A program made the translations under genes and the position numbers. From assembly GCA_015499995.1 (NCBI GenBank), contig JADNRV010000459.1:1-32537 (forward strand): a stretch of 32,537 nucleotides of DNA, written 5' to 3'. Below are positions 19,445-30,987 of this stretch, piece by piece (position 1 is the stretch's first letter; every line of letters begins with the position of its first letter). The notes under the pieces were generated by a model, which searched no databases, was not told where the DNA came from, and saw only the letters and a program-made list of their open reading frames with translations. This DNA comes from Flammula alnicola (Eukaryota > Basidiomycota > Agaricomycetes > Agaricales > Strophariaceae).

Positions 19445-19558
19445 GTTCGAAATCGAGCGGCAATACCGCTATTCGGAGCGCGACTCGGACTCAGATGTCT
19501 CGCGGTCCATAAATGGGCTTTCTTCAAGTTGGCGAGATTCCAAGAGGTTATACCCAAC

Positions 19559-20224
19559 CTGAAATACTGATTGGCAAGTCACAACCCTCTGGCAATTATG
19601 AAAACTTCAGTATAAAATTTAATCATACTGACGAGCACTTACATGACCCCAGAAATGCTGGTACTACTTTTGCAACTGAGTATAATTAACGTCTAACAAT
19701 GATCACTCACTCATAACCTTCGTATCATTCTGAGAGAGGCAATATATGGATCTATAAGATTGAGATGAGCTTACAAACATCTGACAGAATGGTACATTCT
19801 GATAAGGTCTCGACCATATTGGCAACGAAGATATAACGCCATATCTTGTGTTGTCAGAAGTCGCAACACTGCCACCGGGTTGTCGGAGCCACAACCGCAT
19901 ACCAATTTTTCCACGATTTACTGATGTTGCTAGATCGCAGAAGGCTCAGGAGAATCATAGTTCTGTCCACTCTTGGCTTATCCACTCTCTCGGTTCGCCT
20001 GTCTCTTTCTCTTTCTCATTCCAGGTGCTGAAACAGTCCTCTTCTTTAGTATACTCCCTTCGTGAGAACCCTTTTTACCACTTACCCGCGGTGAGACCAC
20101 CTTCCGGTTCTCATCGGGCCTTTCGACAGTCACCACAGTCCGCACTGCCTACCCAGTAACTGGGATACGACACCCTTCAAAACCACCATCATCTTCACCT
20201 TTTCTCCTCCAAACCCTCATCACC
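19559..20224. other. Spacer upstream of the velvet gene
   Basis: It may contain upstream exons of the 18.8-19.4 kb hypothetical gene (donor-like GTAAGTGC on the minus strand near 19650) and the promoter and 5' UTR of the velvet gene. A C/T-rich tract (CTCTTTCTCTTTCTC-like) at 20000-20025 ends in TTCCAG and may be the end of a 5' UTR intron. No further gene can be supported. Confidence 0.4.
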
Positions 20225-22202
20225 ATGATCCAACGAACGGACATTCGACAGCCAAGTTCTGCTGCAGCGCCCCTGCGCCAAGATGGTCCTGAAATATGGG
20301 GACAGTGGTCGGGAAGAAGGCGAGCACTCAAGTCTGGGTCGTCCGAGCTTTCTGCAATGCTGACGTTTTTATGGCCAGGCATTATTCCCTCGAAGTGGTA
20401 CAGCACCCATTGCGTGCCCGGATGTGCGGCTTCGGCGATAAAGTGCGTAATTGCTAATGCTGCCCTCGACTATGGGTGTTTAATCTATTCCCAGGATCGG
20501 AGACCTCTAGCCCCAGCGGCGGTCGCGAAAATGATTGTCAGGCGCGAAGATGACACAATCGTAGACGTCGAGTGAGTGATGCAAGGAAGACTTGCGCTTC
20601 GAACATACTTTACTCACATAGCGGACTCGCAGTGAGGTCGATTGCTCGTTCTTCCTGGTAACAGTCGATCTGTGGTCGGCGGACGGAAAACATGAGATGA
20701 ACCTCGTCTTACATCCTTCCTCCGCTGACCGTTATGTGCCATCTCATTCATCTTCCAAATCAAAGCGGAGAGGTACGTGTACTTCAACGCCTGCTCCTCG
20801 TCCATCTGGAAATCTGACTCCAGCAGGTCGCACAACTCCCTCTCCATCCCAGTACCGCCCAGGCGACCAGGTGCGAACTCACGTCACTCCACTTTTTGTC
20901 GATGACGATCCTTATGATGCTTATGTAGACCGGTAACTCGACACCTTCCCTAAGCGCTCATGCCCCCTACGGGAATCAGACTTATTTTCCCCCTCAAACA
21001 CCATCTGACAACATAAACTATTCTCAAGATACACCATATGGACCTCCACGCCCAGATACAGCCTCGTCCTGGGGCTACGCCCCTCAAGTACCATCCGTCG
21101 ATCGTAGCACAAGCTTCCCTCCTCCGATCCTGCCTTCCATCCACTCTTTCGGTCGAACGACAAGCACAAATTCTTCGGACACATGGCCGTCCGAGCAAGA
21201 GCCCGAGATTCTCCCATACCGCGCTTGGAACACAGACACCGCATATGCGCCTGTCGACCACCATGTCGACCCAGCTTTACGGACTCCTTCGCATTCCGAG
21301 CCCCGTGAAGGCTCAGCGTGGCCTCCGTCGAGTGCCTACAATAATACGGCAACTGCTACTACCGATGCCGACCAGAATGCATATGCACACGCACCATACC
21401 ACCAAGGACCGCATTCGGCGTATGCGCAATATCCTCCTCAACCGGCTCCTGGTTCTCCAGGCCCGACGCATGTCTCTGCGTCTGTGGTTCCTCTCCCTCG
21501 CCATACCTACACTCGTACCCTAGTTGGCCCTCTCTCAGCTAATGCCTGCCGTCTGTTGGACGAGCACCGCAAACCTGGGATTTTCTTCCTCTTCCAAGAC
21601 CTCTCCGTCCGTACTGAAGGTCAGTAACCCCTTTCATGCTTATTAAACGTTGTTTTATATTTTCGGGCTTCCTTACTATCATCGATTCTTATCAGGCTCA
21701 TTTCGGCTGAGAATGCGTCTCATGAACGTTGGAGCGTGAGTCTCTTTTCTCTTTCTTTTTTCCTTCTTTTCGTGTGGAATTGGCACCGTCTCAAAAATAA
21801 TCTGCATTCGAAAATAGCCCTCCGGCGCCGGAGATAGGAGCACAGCGGGTTCACAACGATGTGTCGCCTGTCCTCGCTCAGACTTTTACCGAGCAGTTTA
21901 CCGTATTTTCAGCTAAACGATTCCCGGGCGTGCCAGGTACGTTTTTTACTATTACGCTTCTACACGATGTAGTGTACCGCATTATTCTAACCAATTCCGC
22001 CTCCGCCATCCCCAGACACCACCGCTCTCTCCATCGCCTTTGGTAACCAAGGACAAAAACTTCCTTTGGTACGTTCATATCGCAACTGTCGTGGCCGCTT
22101 TCGACGCTGACTTGTATGACCCAATAGCGGAATCGTCATGGCTCGAGTAAGCGTCGGCGACGGGGCGACTCAGAGTCGGATGAAGACTCTGACGAGGCAT
22201 AA
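20225..22202 (+). CDS. Velvet-domain regulator (VosA-like)
   Basis: Velvet-family nuclear regulator of development and secondary metabolism, with an NF-kB-like DNA-binding fold. Exons 20225-20307, 20379-20442, 20495-20571, 20633-20772, 20824-20870, 20929-21619, 21696-21735, 21818-21936, 22016-22068 and 22128-22202 total 1389 bases, 462 residues. The first half of the velvet domain has YSLEVVQHPLRARMCGFGDK, DRRPLAPAAV and SFFLVTVDLWSADGKHEMN. A long Pro/Tyr/Ser-rich insert (residues about 135-335) follows. The second half then has LVGPLSANACRLLDEHRKPG, IFFLFQDLSVRTEGSFRLRM and FTVFSAKRFPGVPDTT. The tail SSKRRRRGDSESDEDSDEA carries a likely nuclear localisation signal. The MCGFGDKDRRP block is typical of VosA-like members. 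The start is the least sure: the ATG has a CACCATG context, but intron 1 uses a GTCGGG donor with a good CTGAC branch site. Exon 5 may begin three bases later. Confidence 0.92.
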
Positions 22203-22336
22203 GAGGAGAGAGAGCCCCTTGAGCGTTTGCTGGTTGTAGTTTAACACCCATGGTTTTCCGTTTCGCGTCTTGCAGTTCCCGCTTTTGTATCCACTTGTTT
22301 GTTATCATCCACGCTGTCGTAGATCTCTATTATTAT

Positions 22337-25300
22337 TTAGCGGTGTCGGACATATATTGATCTAAATGCGCGTTTGCCCATATCCTTCACCTCGTGGTTT
22401 TTAAACCTTCGGAGTCTCTTCATGGTGATGGGATAGTTTTCGAATAATCTTGTGAGTAGGGGGTCGGTTTCCGCACGGTCTTCGATGAGATCTGTTGAGA
22501 CGCCGTATGGCGAGGTTTCGTCTTGTTGGAGCGGTCTGATGGGAAAGCCGTCTTCCAGGTATATCACGGATATCAAAAGTGCTCGAAGGACTTCTTCGGT
22601 CGGCTTCCAGTTGTGCCAAGAGGGGCCAATCTTCTGCAGAGCCTGGAGGGGGTAGGAGAAGTCGACATTGATGGCTTCGTCGTCCGTCAGCTGTGTCTTG
22701 CGTTTAGTAGTCGACCTGTTGATGGCAGCCGCCCTGATCCTGAGGCCCTCGCTATTCAAAGGGCGTGTAGGTGGTACCGAATGCAATCCTTCCAGGTACG
22801 AAAACTTTTCCTCATACGACATATCCAGATCGGGGGAAGGAGTAAACTGGTTGACCAGATACTTCTGAAAATTAGGCAGTAGAATCCTTTCCATAATTTC
22901 AAATGCGTTTTCCAGCTGGCCCGCACGAATGCAGGCGATGGCGTAATGGTTCCAGTTGCCCTCATCGAACTCGTGTCCTCGGCCCTGCAGTTCCTTCCAT
23001 GCGGCGGCGACTTTGGCATGGAGGCCAGCCTTGGAGGCCGCCTGCGTGTAGATGCTCAGCGGGACATTGATGAGCCCCATCTTCGTCTGCGTTTCCTTGC
23101 CCGGCGCCCCCTCGTTGATCACCGTAACCTGCTGGTCAGCTGCGAGTTTCATTATGTGTGGCCAGAGGCCCAAGACCTTGTCAAGCTGGTTGTTGGTGTG
23201 ATAAACAGCGAGAAGCGACTTGAAGAGTCCGATGGAAGGTTCCCCTCCTGCTTGTAAAAAATCTGAGTACGCGCGTTCCGCGCCGAGGACGTCGCCTTGT
23301 CCAGCACGAGCAGCGACCAGGGGTCCGAATATACTGACGAGTGGCGTCTTGCGGTTCTTGGAAACAGCTTGCCATGATTGATCGCCTGAAGGGTCCGAGT
23401 GGACCTTGTTGATAAACTCCTCTGCGAGTTTCATGCCTTCCCGAGTGCCCTTTGAGCCATACGCTCTGGCGATGCTTCCATAGGTGATGGCGTTGGGTCG
23501 CAATCCTCGGCTGGTCATTTCGTCGAACATGTCTTTGGCAAACTTCTTCCTGCCGCACCGTAAGTAACCCGACATGAGCAGAGTAAGAACTGTGATGTCG
23601 ATTAAGCGCACGCCTTCTTCGTCCTCCTTTTTCTTCATCTCCAGATAAATTCCATTGGCGTAGGAAGACTGTCCAGCACTTAGCGCACTCTGGATGAGAA
23701 TCGAATATGTGTATTTATCCGGAACGACGCCCTGCTCCTCCAGCTTGAAGAATAACTTGGAGATCGTCCGAAATGGGGCGCCACAGAGAAGGTAGGCCTT
23801 GAGCATGACATTGTATATGCCGATCGGGAGTGGTTGGTCTTGTGAGGCCGCCTTCAATTCATGGAAGATACGAATGACCTCTTGCCAGGCTCCTGCCCGG
23901 ACATGAACGAACATGAGAGCATTGATCATATATGCATCAGGGACGCAGCCTTCTGCGATTGCTTGCTCATACAACGCATTGGCGCCCCTTGAATCCATCC
24001 GTTTGGCTAACCAGGAGAACATGGAAGTATACAGTATCGGATCGCCTTTGATGCCAGCCCTGCGCATCTCCTCGAACGTGTCGAAAATCCTGTCCGCATC
24101 ATTGATATATTTGTACGCATTGATCATCATCGTGAAGAAGGGAAGGTCGGGGTCGACTCCGTGCATCTTCATATCCTGCAGTAGTTCGTCCATGCCTCGA
24201 TAATCTTTCGTGTTGACAAGAAAGCGAAGAACGGCATTATATGTGCGAAAACTGGGTGTTTCGCGTCGCAATCCATTCGAACCTTTTGGATAGGATGCTT
24301 CGAATTCCCATATTGGTAACGGGGGTGCATCCAGGCCTGTGCCCCTTTTGTCAGGTGGCTTTGTTCTGGGCGGCGGGAGAGATTGTGCAAGAGCCTCGTA
24401 GCCGTCGGCGTTCGGAGGGATGGATGCAAAAAGTTGATGGGCTTGATCAATGCGGCCTATAGACGCCAAACCTCTGCACGTCTCCATCAACAGGCTTGGT
24501 GGACATTCCATCGACCTGTCACGCATTTCTCTGATTAAATGCCACGACCTCATGTAGACCCCGTTCGCGTTAAATGTTGACAGAATTTTCTCGACCATTA
24601 GTGCTCGTATCAGAGGGTCCCATTTTTCTGTGGCGTAAATCGTCCTCCGGATGTCATCATGGCACAACAACTGCACAAAGGTTGGATCTTCAAACAGTGC
24701 CGTGGTAGTATCTTTGGGTTTCTGTTTCCGTTTGGCGGTTGATTCAATAGCGTTTGATTCAATAAAGACATATTCCAGTGCACTGAAGATATCTTTATGG
24801 GCGCTGATTGACAGCACACAGCTTGTGAATGCAGATTGAAAAAATCGAGGGTCGCACTCCTCGGAAGGTATGGAGAGATAGTGGTAATCCAAACCCTGGA
24901 GGATAGCTGAATCATTCAGGAGGTAGTCTTCGGCTTGGTCGAAACTTCCCATAAAGGCATAGGACCGGCTGAGAACAGAATTAATTTTATCACTGTCGAG
25001 GAAGGAGGTCGAGGAAGAGGCGCGTCGATGGTACAAGAAAGGGTGAAGCTTCAGCAGCCGTTGACCCCAATCACTAATGATTTCAGGAGAAACTCGATCT
25101 GCACATAGCACATCTATATGATGTGCCAGCAGCTCGGCGAAATCCAAAAGGTCATGGAAGGTGGCGGAGCGGAACGCGCCTGACTCCTCCAATGCAGTGA
25201 AGGCGCTTTCAAATTCGTCGAGGTTGTGTGCCATTTCCTTCTGCTTGAAGAGACCCCGAAACTCGTCGAGTGGTATAGACTTGGCCGATGATGTAGACGC

Positions 25301-25833
25301 GACAGGTTGGTCGTCTGCAGACAGTGAAAGTGCCGCTTCGAGTTCCGATCTTGAAGGGCCATAATCCCGAACAACCTTGGAGGAAGTCGAGTAAGAGACA
25401 TGGGGTTGACGGATCCCACGTTCTTTCTCTGGAGCAAGGGATTTATGCAGACGACTCCGATTCGACTTGGAAATCCTCCGAACGCGACGAGGGGCTGCTA
25501 TTTCTCCGAGTAACAAGCAACGCATTGAGCCATCTACCAAGTAACATAAATAACGAATGTTGCAAGACCAACCAAGTTAAACGCACCTTGACACCACAAC
25601 CAATGCTTAGAGGGTGGACATGCCCATGCCTGGCAGTCCAATACATGCCCAACCGGCGGCATGTCGACCTCTTTCTCCTTGCGTTTACACTGCCTTGGTA
25701 CCGGAGTGAAGAAATTCGCCGCAAGAGACGGGTGCTTTCTCGACGACCTCGCAACCCGCGCCAGCACATTCCCCTGGTTCGCGCGAGGCAGTAACAAAGA
25801 GCTCAATACGCCTGCTGCGAAGGGTTCTGCCAT
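22337..25833 (-). CDS. Mitochondrial pentatricopeptide-repeat protein
   Basis: Large PPR protein, probably imported into mitochondria for RNA processing, stability or translation. Exon 1 is 25833-25587 and exon 2 is 25533-22337, split by a 53-base intron; together 1147 residues. The N-terminus is rich in Ala/Arg/Ser with few acids, as in a presequence. Degenerate PPR units run through the middle (roughly encoded 24280-23250), for example SFRTYNAVLRFLVNTKDYRG, PILYTSMFSWLAKRMDSRGA, KYTYSILIQSALSAGQSSYA and NAITYGSIARAYGSKGTREG. The second exon is a single uninterrupted frame of 3.2 kb, which is unusual beside its intron-rich neighbours. The target RNA cannot be told. It converges with the velvet gene, 134 bases apart. 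Confidence 0.88.
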
Positions 25834-26249
25834 CCCCCCGCCTCGAGAACAATGAGCATGTGCTTTCGCGTAGACTGATTCGGAGCAAATTTACCTCACG
25901 AAAGACGCTTATTGCAAGGCAATCTTGGAAGAAAAGATGAGGGTGCGGAACGCCGTAGACTTGTACACAATTTCGGAGGAGGACCAGACCAAAAATTCAA
26001 CGTGACCGGGTGTTGATTACGTGATATCACAAAGGTTAGATCTCGTGCAGGCTGGACCCAATGATCCCTGGCCTCCGCGAATTGGTTCGTCTTGCGCTTT
26101 CCAAGCCTCCAAGCCTCCAAGTGCATAAAAAATCCCAAACATTCATCTTCTACAACACAGTCACTACTCTATATTTTCCGATCCTATACATCCCGAAATC
26201 CCGGAACAACAACACCGACAAGAGCAACTCAAGATTCAACAAAAACAAA
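25834..26249. promoter_or_regulatory. Divergent promoter of the PPR and GNAT genes
   Basis: The 416-base region between two divergent starts contains a perfect 10-base palindrome GTGATATCAC at 26021-26030. The 5' UTR of the GNAT gene is A/C-rich with AACAAAAACAAAATG at the start codon. No gene is seen here. Confidence 0.5.
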
Positions 26250-27206
26250 ATGACGACAACGAATCCTGAACGCGATATCCCAGCGCACGAAATCGTGCTG
26301 GCTCGGACACCGGAGGAGCGACAGCAATGCTACGACGTGGTACAGCTATTTTTTTCTCTCATCTTTCCCCCACACTGTTTCTTACACGCATCGCTGATCC
26401 ATTCCCAAAATCTTGTTTTATTATTATTTCTAGCGCATCGCAGTGTTCCACATTGAACAAAAGTTTCCTCTCGAAACCGAAATCGATGAGAACGTGTCTT
26501 TCTCCCTCAACGTATCTTAATTCTCCGTCGATCTGAGACTTTTTCTTTCTTTCTATGCTTTTTTCTATTTTTGTTTGACAAAATACAGACACGACGCGGA
26601 CGACAAAGCAGCACACTTTCTCTTGAGACTAATACCCTCTCTCACTCCCATCGGCACCATCCGGGCATACAAGCAATCCGGGGTGGAGGAGTATTACAAG
26701 CTCAGCCGCCTCGCCGTGCTGAAAGACTACCGACAGTACCGCTTCGGCCGCGCCCTCGTCCTGGCCCTGCACGATTGGGTCAGGCAGGACGCGTTGAAGT
26801 TACTCCAGGCAGGTCCGGATACCCGCCCCACACTGGACGTCGAAATCGTCTCCCACTCGCAGATCCCGGTCAAAGGTTTCTATGCCAAGTGAGTGTCTTT
26901 CCCCTCTCCGACCCACCTCGTGATGCGCTGCCGTGGTGCAGAATAAGTAAAAGAGGAATATATGCCTTTTGATTATCGAACCCAACCTCACGCTGTCTCA
27001 TGTCTAGGTTTGGATACGAACCTCAAGTAAGCACAAAGGTTTCCTCCTGCATGAATGATTGCATCATCTCAAGATCTCGGATCCCTCCCGCCTTTTGATT
27101 ACCCACCCCGACCTATCTTCCATAGGGTGCTGAATTCGACGAAGACGGAGATCCTCATCAGAAGATGGTCTTCCGCATGCCGTTACGACCGTCGTTGTCT
27201 GTCTGA
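26250..27206 (+). CDS. GNAT-family N-acetyltransferase
   Basis: Acetyl-CoA-dependent N-acetyltransferase of unknown substrate, probably cytosolic. Exons 26250-26339, 26434-26495, 26589-26888, 27008-27026 (19 nt) and 27126-27206 give 552 bases, 183 residues. The N-terminal block CYDVRIAVFHIEQKFPLETE is typical of this GNAT group. The strand before motif A reads YYKLSRLAVLKDYRQYRFGR, with the acetyl-CoA-binding R/Q-x-x-R-x-G-x-A at residues 99-106 (RQYRFGRA). The end GFYAKFGYEPQGAEFDEDG is the usual GNAT motif B. The ATG was chosen because it opens directly into the family block. The donor after exon 2 must be the weak GTCTTT to keep frame with HDADDKAAHFLLR, so that junction is the least certain. 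Confidence 0.85.
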
Positions 27207-27630
27207 ATGACGTACAGTAAGTCGAGATCAAGTCAAGGTCCAGAACCAGCAACGATAGTGTGAGTATTTACAGATTGTTCATATATGTAACTAAGTTAAC
27301 ATACGGGACATTAATATATAAAGGGAATGAGCAGGGGCAGGGGCAGGTGGAGATCGTAATTAATGGTCGTCAACGGAACATAAAGATAATAATCGACTAG
27401 GAACGGAACGAGTTTCTAGAAATACAGCATAGAGGTATACGATATACACGTCTGTCCGAAATACCGGTCAAAAAGAGGTATAAAATATGGCAAACAAAGC
27501 AAAGGAGAAATCCCTTAACGCAAACGAGAAGACATGACAGGTCGTAAACGGTAACAGGAGACGAAGCGAAGAGAGAAGAAAGAACGAAAGAAAGAAAGAA
27601 ATGGCATGACAAATATTACAATGCAAGCGT
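27207..27630. other. Convergent 3' region, no gene
   Basis: This lies between the stops of the GNAT gene (+) and the HMG gene (-). It holds a short GGGGCA repeat near 27335 and an A/G-rich (GAAA)n tract near 27580-27600. Both are probably within 3' UTRs. Confidence 0.5.
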
Positions 27631-29419
27631 CTATGAGCGAACCGGTCGTTCTGAGCCGTCGTCAGTCGTAAACCCCTCACTCTCACTCTCCGATTCCATC
27701 TTGACCATCGGGAAGTACGGGCTGCCTGGCAGGATGCTGAAGTTGATGCTCGACCCAAACCCAGTCGTGCCCTCCTCATACAACCGCCGCGCAGCTTCAT
27801 ACTCCATCTTCTCCTGCTCGGCCTGCGCCAAAAACGGCTAGAAACGGATGAAATTCAATTAAGCAAAAGCGTCGTCACAGGAACATGCAAGAGGGCTTTT
27901 TTACTCACCTGTCTCTCAGCATCGGTCATAGACCGCCACTTCGCAGCCGCCAAGACACTCTGTTTGGTGGTTTCGGTCTCATCCCCAAAAATCTCCGAAA
28001 CCAAACGCGGATTGGCTCGAATCCGCTGCAAGAACATGAAGTACGCGCTCAGGGGCTTCTTGGGCGCGTTGGGGTCCTTGATGTTGCTCTTGCGCGATTT
28101 GCCAGCCTTCCGCTGCGCAGCGCGGAATAAATTCTCGCGCTTAATGTCCTCGGGGGTCAGCGTGCGCATATACGCTTCGTGTTCCTTCTCCCGAGCGTCC
28201 TTCATGGCCTGTGACCGCCGTTTATAGGGCTGTGAAAGGCGAAAAACGCAGTCAGTAAAAACTATGACGCTGAAATGACGTCAGACGGAAAGTATCATGC
28301 ATACCTCTTTCTCAGCTGCAGTGAGGCAAGCATACTCCTGGCCGGCCTCCTTGGCCGCCTGAGCCACATTGAGCTTCCGGGTCCCCAAAGCTTGCTGCTT
28401 TTGGATCCAATCCGTAAAATACAGTTGCCAGGCTGACGGGGCGAGCTTTGGAGGGCGCAATACAGATTTCAGGGCTGTGGGAAAAGAACGAGCAAATAGA
28501 AAAACGACATTGTCAGCTGAAAGGGGTTAACAATAGGAAGAAGAGAAGCATTGCGTACGACTATCGCCCTTTGTGGTGGTGGCAACCGGAGTCTCTTGGT
28601 CTGGAGAGCGTCTCTTTCTCCGGACCGTTGCGTCACGATCGTCGCTGACACTAACGGAATCAGCTCTGTGGCTGTAAGACCGAGCCATGGCTGGTACCAG
28701 GGTTTCTGTGAGAGAAGGGGCACTGGAAGATTGGAAAAGCTGCCCGAGGAAAGCGATCCGCGACGAACGGGTGCGCGGACTCGCATGGTAGTATCATTCA
28801 AGGGTGAATGTCTGATAGATGGACGCGACATCAAATTCTGAGTTCGAAGCGCGCTGGGAGCATCCCAGAGCTGAGTTGCCCAGGATGGTGTGTGTAGAGA
28901 TATGTCTCTGGGGGAAACGACCGAGTGCACTCTCGGTCGTACAGATCGTACATCCTCAAATGAGGATGGTGGAGAGATAGATCGTGGAAGAGGATGGAGG
29001 GCGGCAAAGGTGGCAGGTGAGAATGCTGCGTCTTGGGGGAATTGGTGGTGATCTTGATATGCCATGAATGATGAGGATGCTGACATATTGGTGTCAGATG
29101 GTGATGGGATTGGGATGGGAGATGAGGGCGAGTGTAGCGCGCCGAGGTCAGGATCGTTGATCCAAGTGGCTAGATCGTCTAGCGAGGGAGAGTTGGCTGT
29201 ATCCTCTGCTGGATTATACATGCCGCCAGAGTCATAAAAGTTGCTGGTGGGCGATGAAAGCGTCGGACTGAACTCGTAGTGATTCATGGGCGATAACGAC
29301 GAGAAAGAGTAAGCAGGCTTGACTTCAGGCTCGATCTCGGCGTATGAGTCCCATTGGTAGGTATTGGGGGTTGGATGAATACCCTGTGGATCGTCGAGAT
29401 CGAGAGGGCCAAAGATCAT
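27631..29419 (-). CDS. Tandem HMG-box transcription factor / chromatin protein
   Basis: Nuclear (possibly organellar) DNA-binding protein. Exons 29419-28781, 28739-28559, 28474-28305, 28229-27909 and 27837-27631 give about 505 residues. The first 210 residues are a Ser/Pro-rich, acidic, disordered region, such as an activation domain. The central SVSVSDDRDATVRRKRRSPD is followed by a first HMG-like box (KLAPSAWQLYFTDWIQKQQA ... EKEPYKRRSQAMKD) and then a canonical HMG box (DPNAPKKPLSAYFMFLQRIR ... AAKWRSMTDAERQPF). Exons 2 to 5 join in clean phase. Exons 1 and 2 do not: the frame changes near 28740-28780. Either a very short 41-base intron (28740-28780) is used, or one G/C is missing at 28743-28745. 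The start is the first ATG of the N-terminal frame. Confidence 0.8.
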
Positions 29420-29795
29420 TTGGTCAGAGTCGTGGGATGAGTAGTGAAGGGAATTGTCAAGGGAAACGCGTCCTTCATTCGGGAAAGCAGTACTAGATGG
29501 AAAGCAAAGAAAGAATGAGGAGGATTAGGGGGTTTAAAAGGGAAAGCAAAGCGGCGTCGATCTAAGAACAGTCGGATTCTTGTTCGCATTGCACTGACTC
29601 GTCCAATCCCCGGATTTCAACTGGCAGAAACAGACGCGCAAGATCTCAAAAACAATCCAAACCGACGCAGCCTGCCCTTAATGGAGTTGATGACCAATTA
29701 GGAATCTACGACCCCGTCCTCCGGTTCATTTCGATTGGTCACTCTCCGTCGCGAACCAGCATAGTCTCTCATTGTTCTGTCTACTATCTAAACTT
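29420..29795. promoter_or_regulatory. Promoter of the HMG-box gene
   Basis: This 376-base spacer lies between the HMG start and the NDUFA13 stop, both minus. A CCAAT box in the minus orientation (ATTGG near 29734) and a second CCAAT at about 29693 are present. The proximal part near 29480-29545 is purine-rich. No gene is seen. Confidence 0.45.
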
Positions 29796-30539
29796 TCAAG
29801 CAATCACAATATCCGGTGTATGGTACTTGGGATTGTTGTACACACTCTTGCCCGCCTAAACATAGAACACCGGTCGGGAGTAACGGATCGTCCAATCAGT
29901 CTCCGTAACTTGTCATTAGAATGGGCCCCACATACCTCCCACCCAGGGACATCCTTCATGATCTCCCTCTCCCGCGCGTTCATGGCTTCCTGACGTCGAT
30001 ATGCATCTCGATCCCTTCCGCCATCAGCAGCGGAATGAGGTGTATCCGCGACCACATCTTCTCTCGCTGAAGCTCCCTGTGAATAAACAAAAAAAGAAAC
30101 CATTTTCCGAATCAGCTCAGCTTCCCTTTTCAGCCCTGTGGTACCAAGAGTAGTAAACTGATAAGAGGCCCAGGCGAATGGCGGCCGGATCCAAAAAAGC
30201 CACCACGTTTAGCATCGAGCGCACAACATGTTGACACGTTCCACGTCCAGCTGACCCACTAACTGTGCTCTCTGGATTCCGAGGTTATAATTATACCAAC
30301 GTACCGTCGTTCCAGGTTACCCTTTCCCAGTCGATAAAATCCATACGCACAAATCCCCGTCACGCCTCCGAGAATAACGTAGGCTCCCGGTCCTCGAAAA
30401 GGGAGATTGCGTTTGTACTTGATAGCTTCGAACCCCCCGCGGGAGGCATATCTCTGCAGCGTCATGTCAGCACGGAAGCTCGGCGGGTAATAAGACATGA
30501 GCTGACTGTCTATACGGAACAGACACTGCATTTCGGGAG
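29796..30539 (-). CDS. NDUFA13: NADH:ubiquinone oxidoreductase subunit NDUFA13 (GRIM-19), two frame breaks
   Basis: Single-span accessory subunit of mitochondrial complex I. Recognised exons are 30453-30305, 30076-29936 and 29855-29796, with a probable upstream exon at 30539-30516; the start codon is unresolved. Family blocks are DMPPAGG, FEAIKYKRNLPFRGPGAYVI, a hydrophobic span (residues of VILGGVTGICAYGFYRLGKG), ELQREKMWSRIHLIPLLMAE, DRDAYRRQEAMNARE and the end KSVYNNPKYHTPDIVIA. The frame changes between DMPPAGG and FEAIKY at the C6 run 30433-30438, and between PLLMAE and DRDAYRR at the CCC run 30013-30015. One added base at each place makes all exon phases agree. Either the reference has two base-call errors or the gene is decayed. 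An E-box CACGTG lies upstream at 30691-30696. Confidence 0.85.
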
Positions 30540-30987
30540 CTGTCAGATAGAAACACAACGTAAGAGAACAAGTCACCACATACTCGTGATAGACCGCCAA
30601 TTTGTGCAGAAACGAACGAGTAGTTGATTGTGGTGGTGGTCACGGAAGAAGTTTTGTTACCGCCGCAATCGACGAAGCGAGGAACCAGATCACGTGTTTG
30701 TTTCCTCCAACCGACATCCTTGTGAGAACCGGCAAAGAGAGGGCACAATTCAAAGCCACGAAAACGTAAAAACTCAATTGTCACTTCGCAATAGCACGGA
30801 CAGCGGGTGGAGATTCGTAACTACAGCGTGTATGTTGAAAATCAAACAAGTGCCTGATGCATGCCGGAAAAGGAAAGGCATGGAAGGTTAGCGGTGGATG
30901 GTGTTTGGCGAATTGAACGCCAGGCGCCAGAAATAATACGGCCGAGTTTGAGAGTCAACATCTGCCAGCAACTTGCTCTCTCCCATC
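30540..30987. promoter_or_regulatory. Divergent region between NDUFA13 and the INO80F-like gene
   Basis: It contains a palindromic CACGTG at 30691-30696, the same site as found twice upstream of the ArfGAP gene, and must hold both promoters and the missing NDUFA13 start. A minus-strand ATG near 30718 could belong to a first exon, but I could not connect it in frame. Confidence 0.45.
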
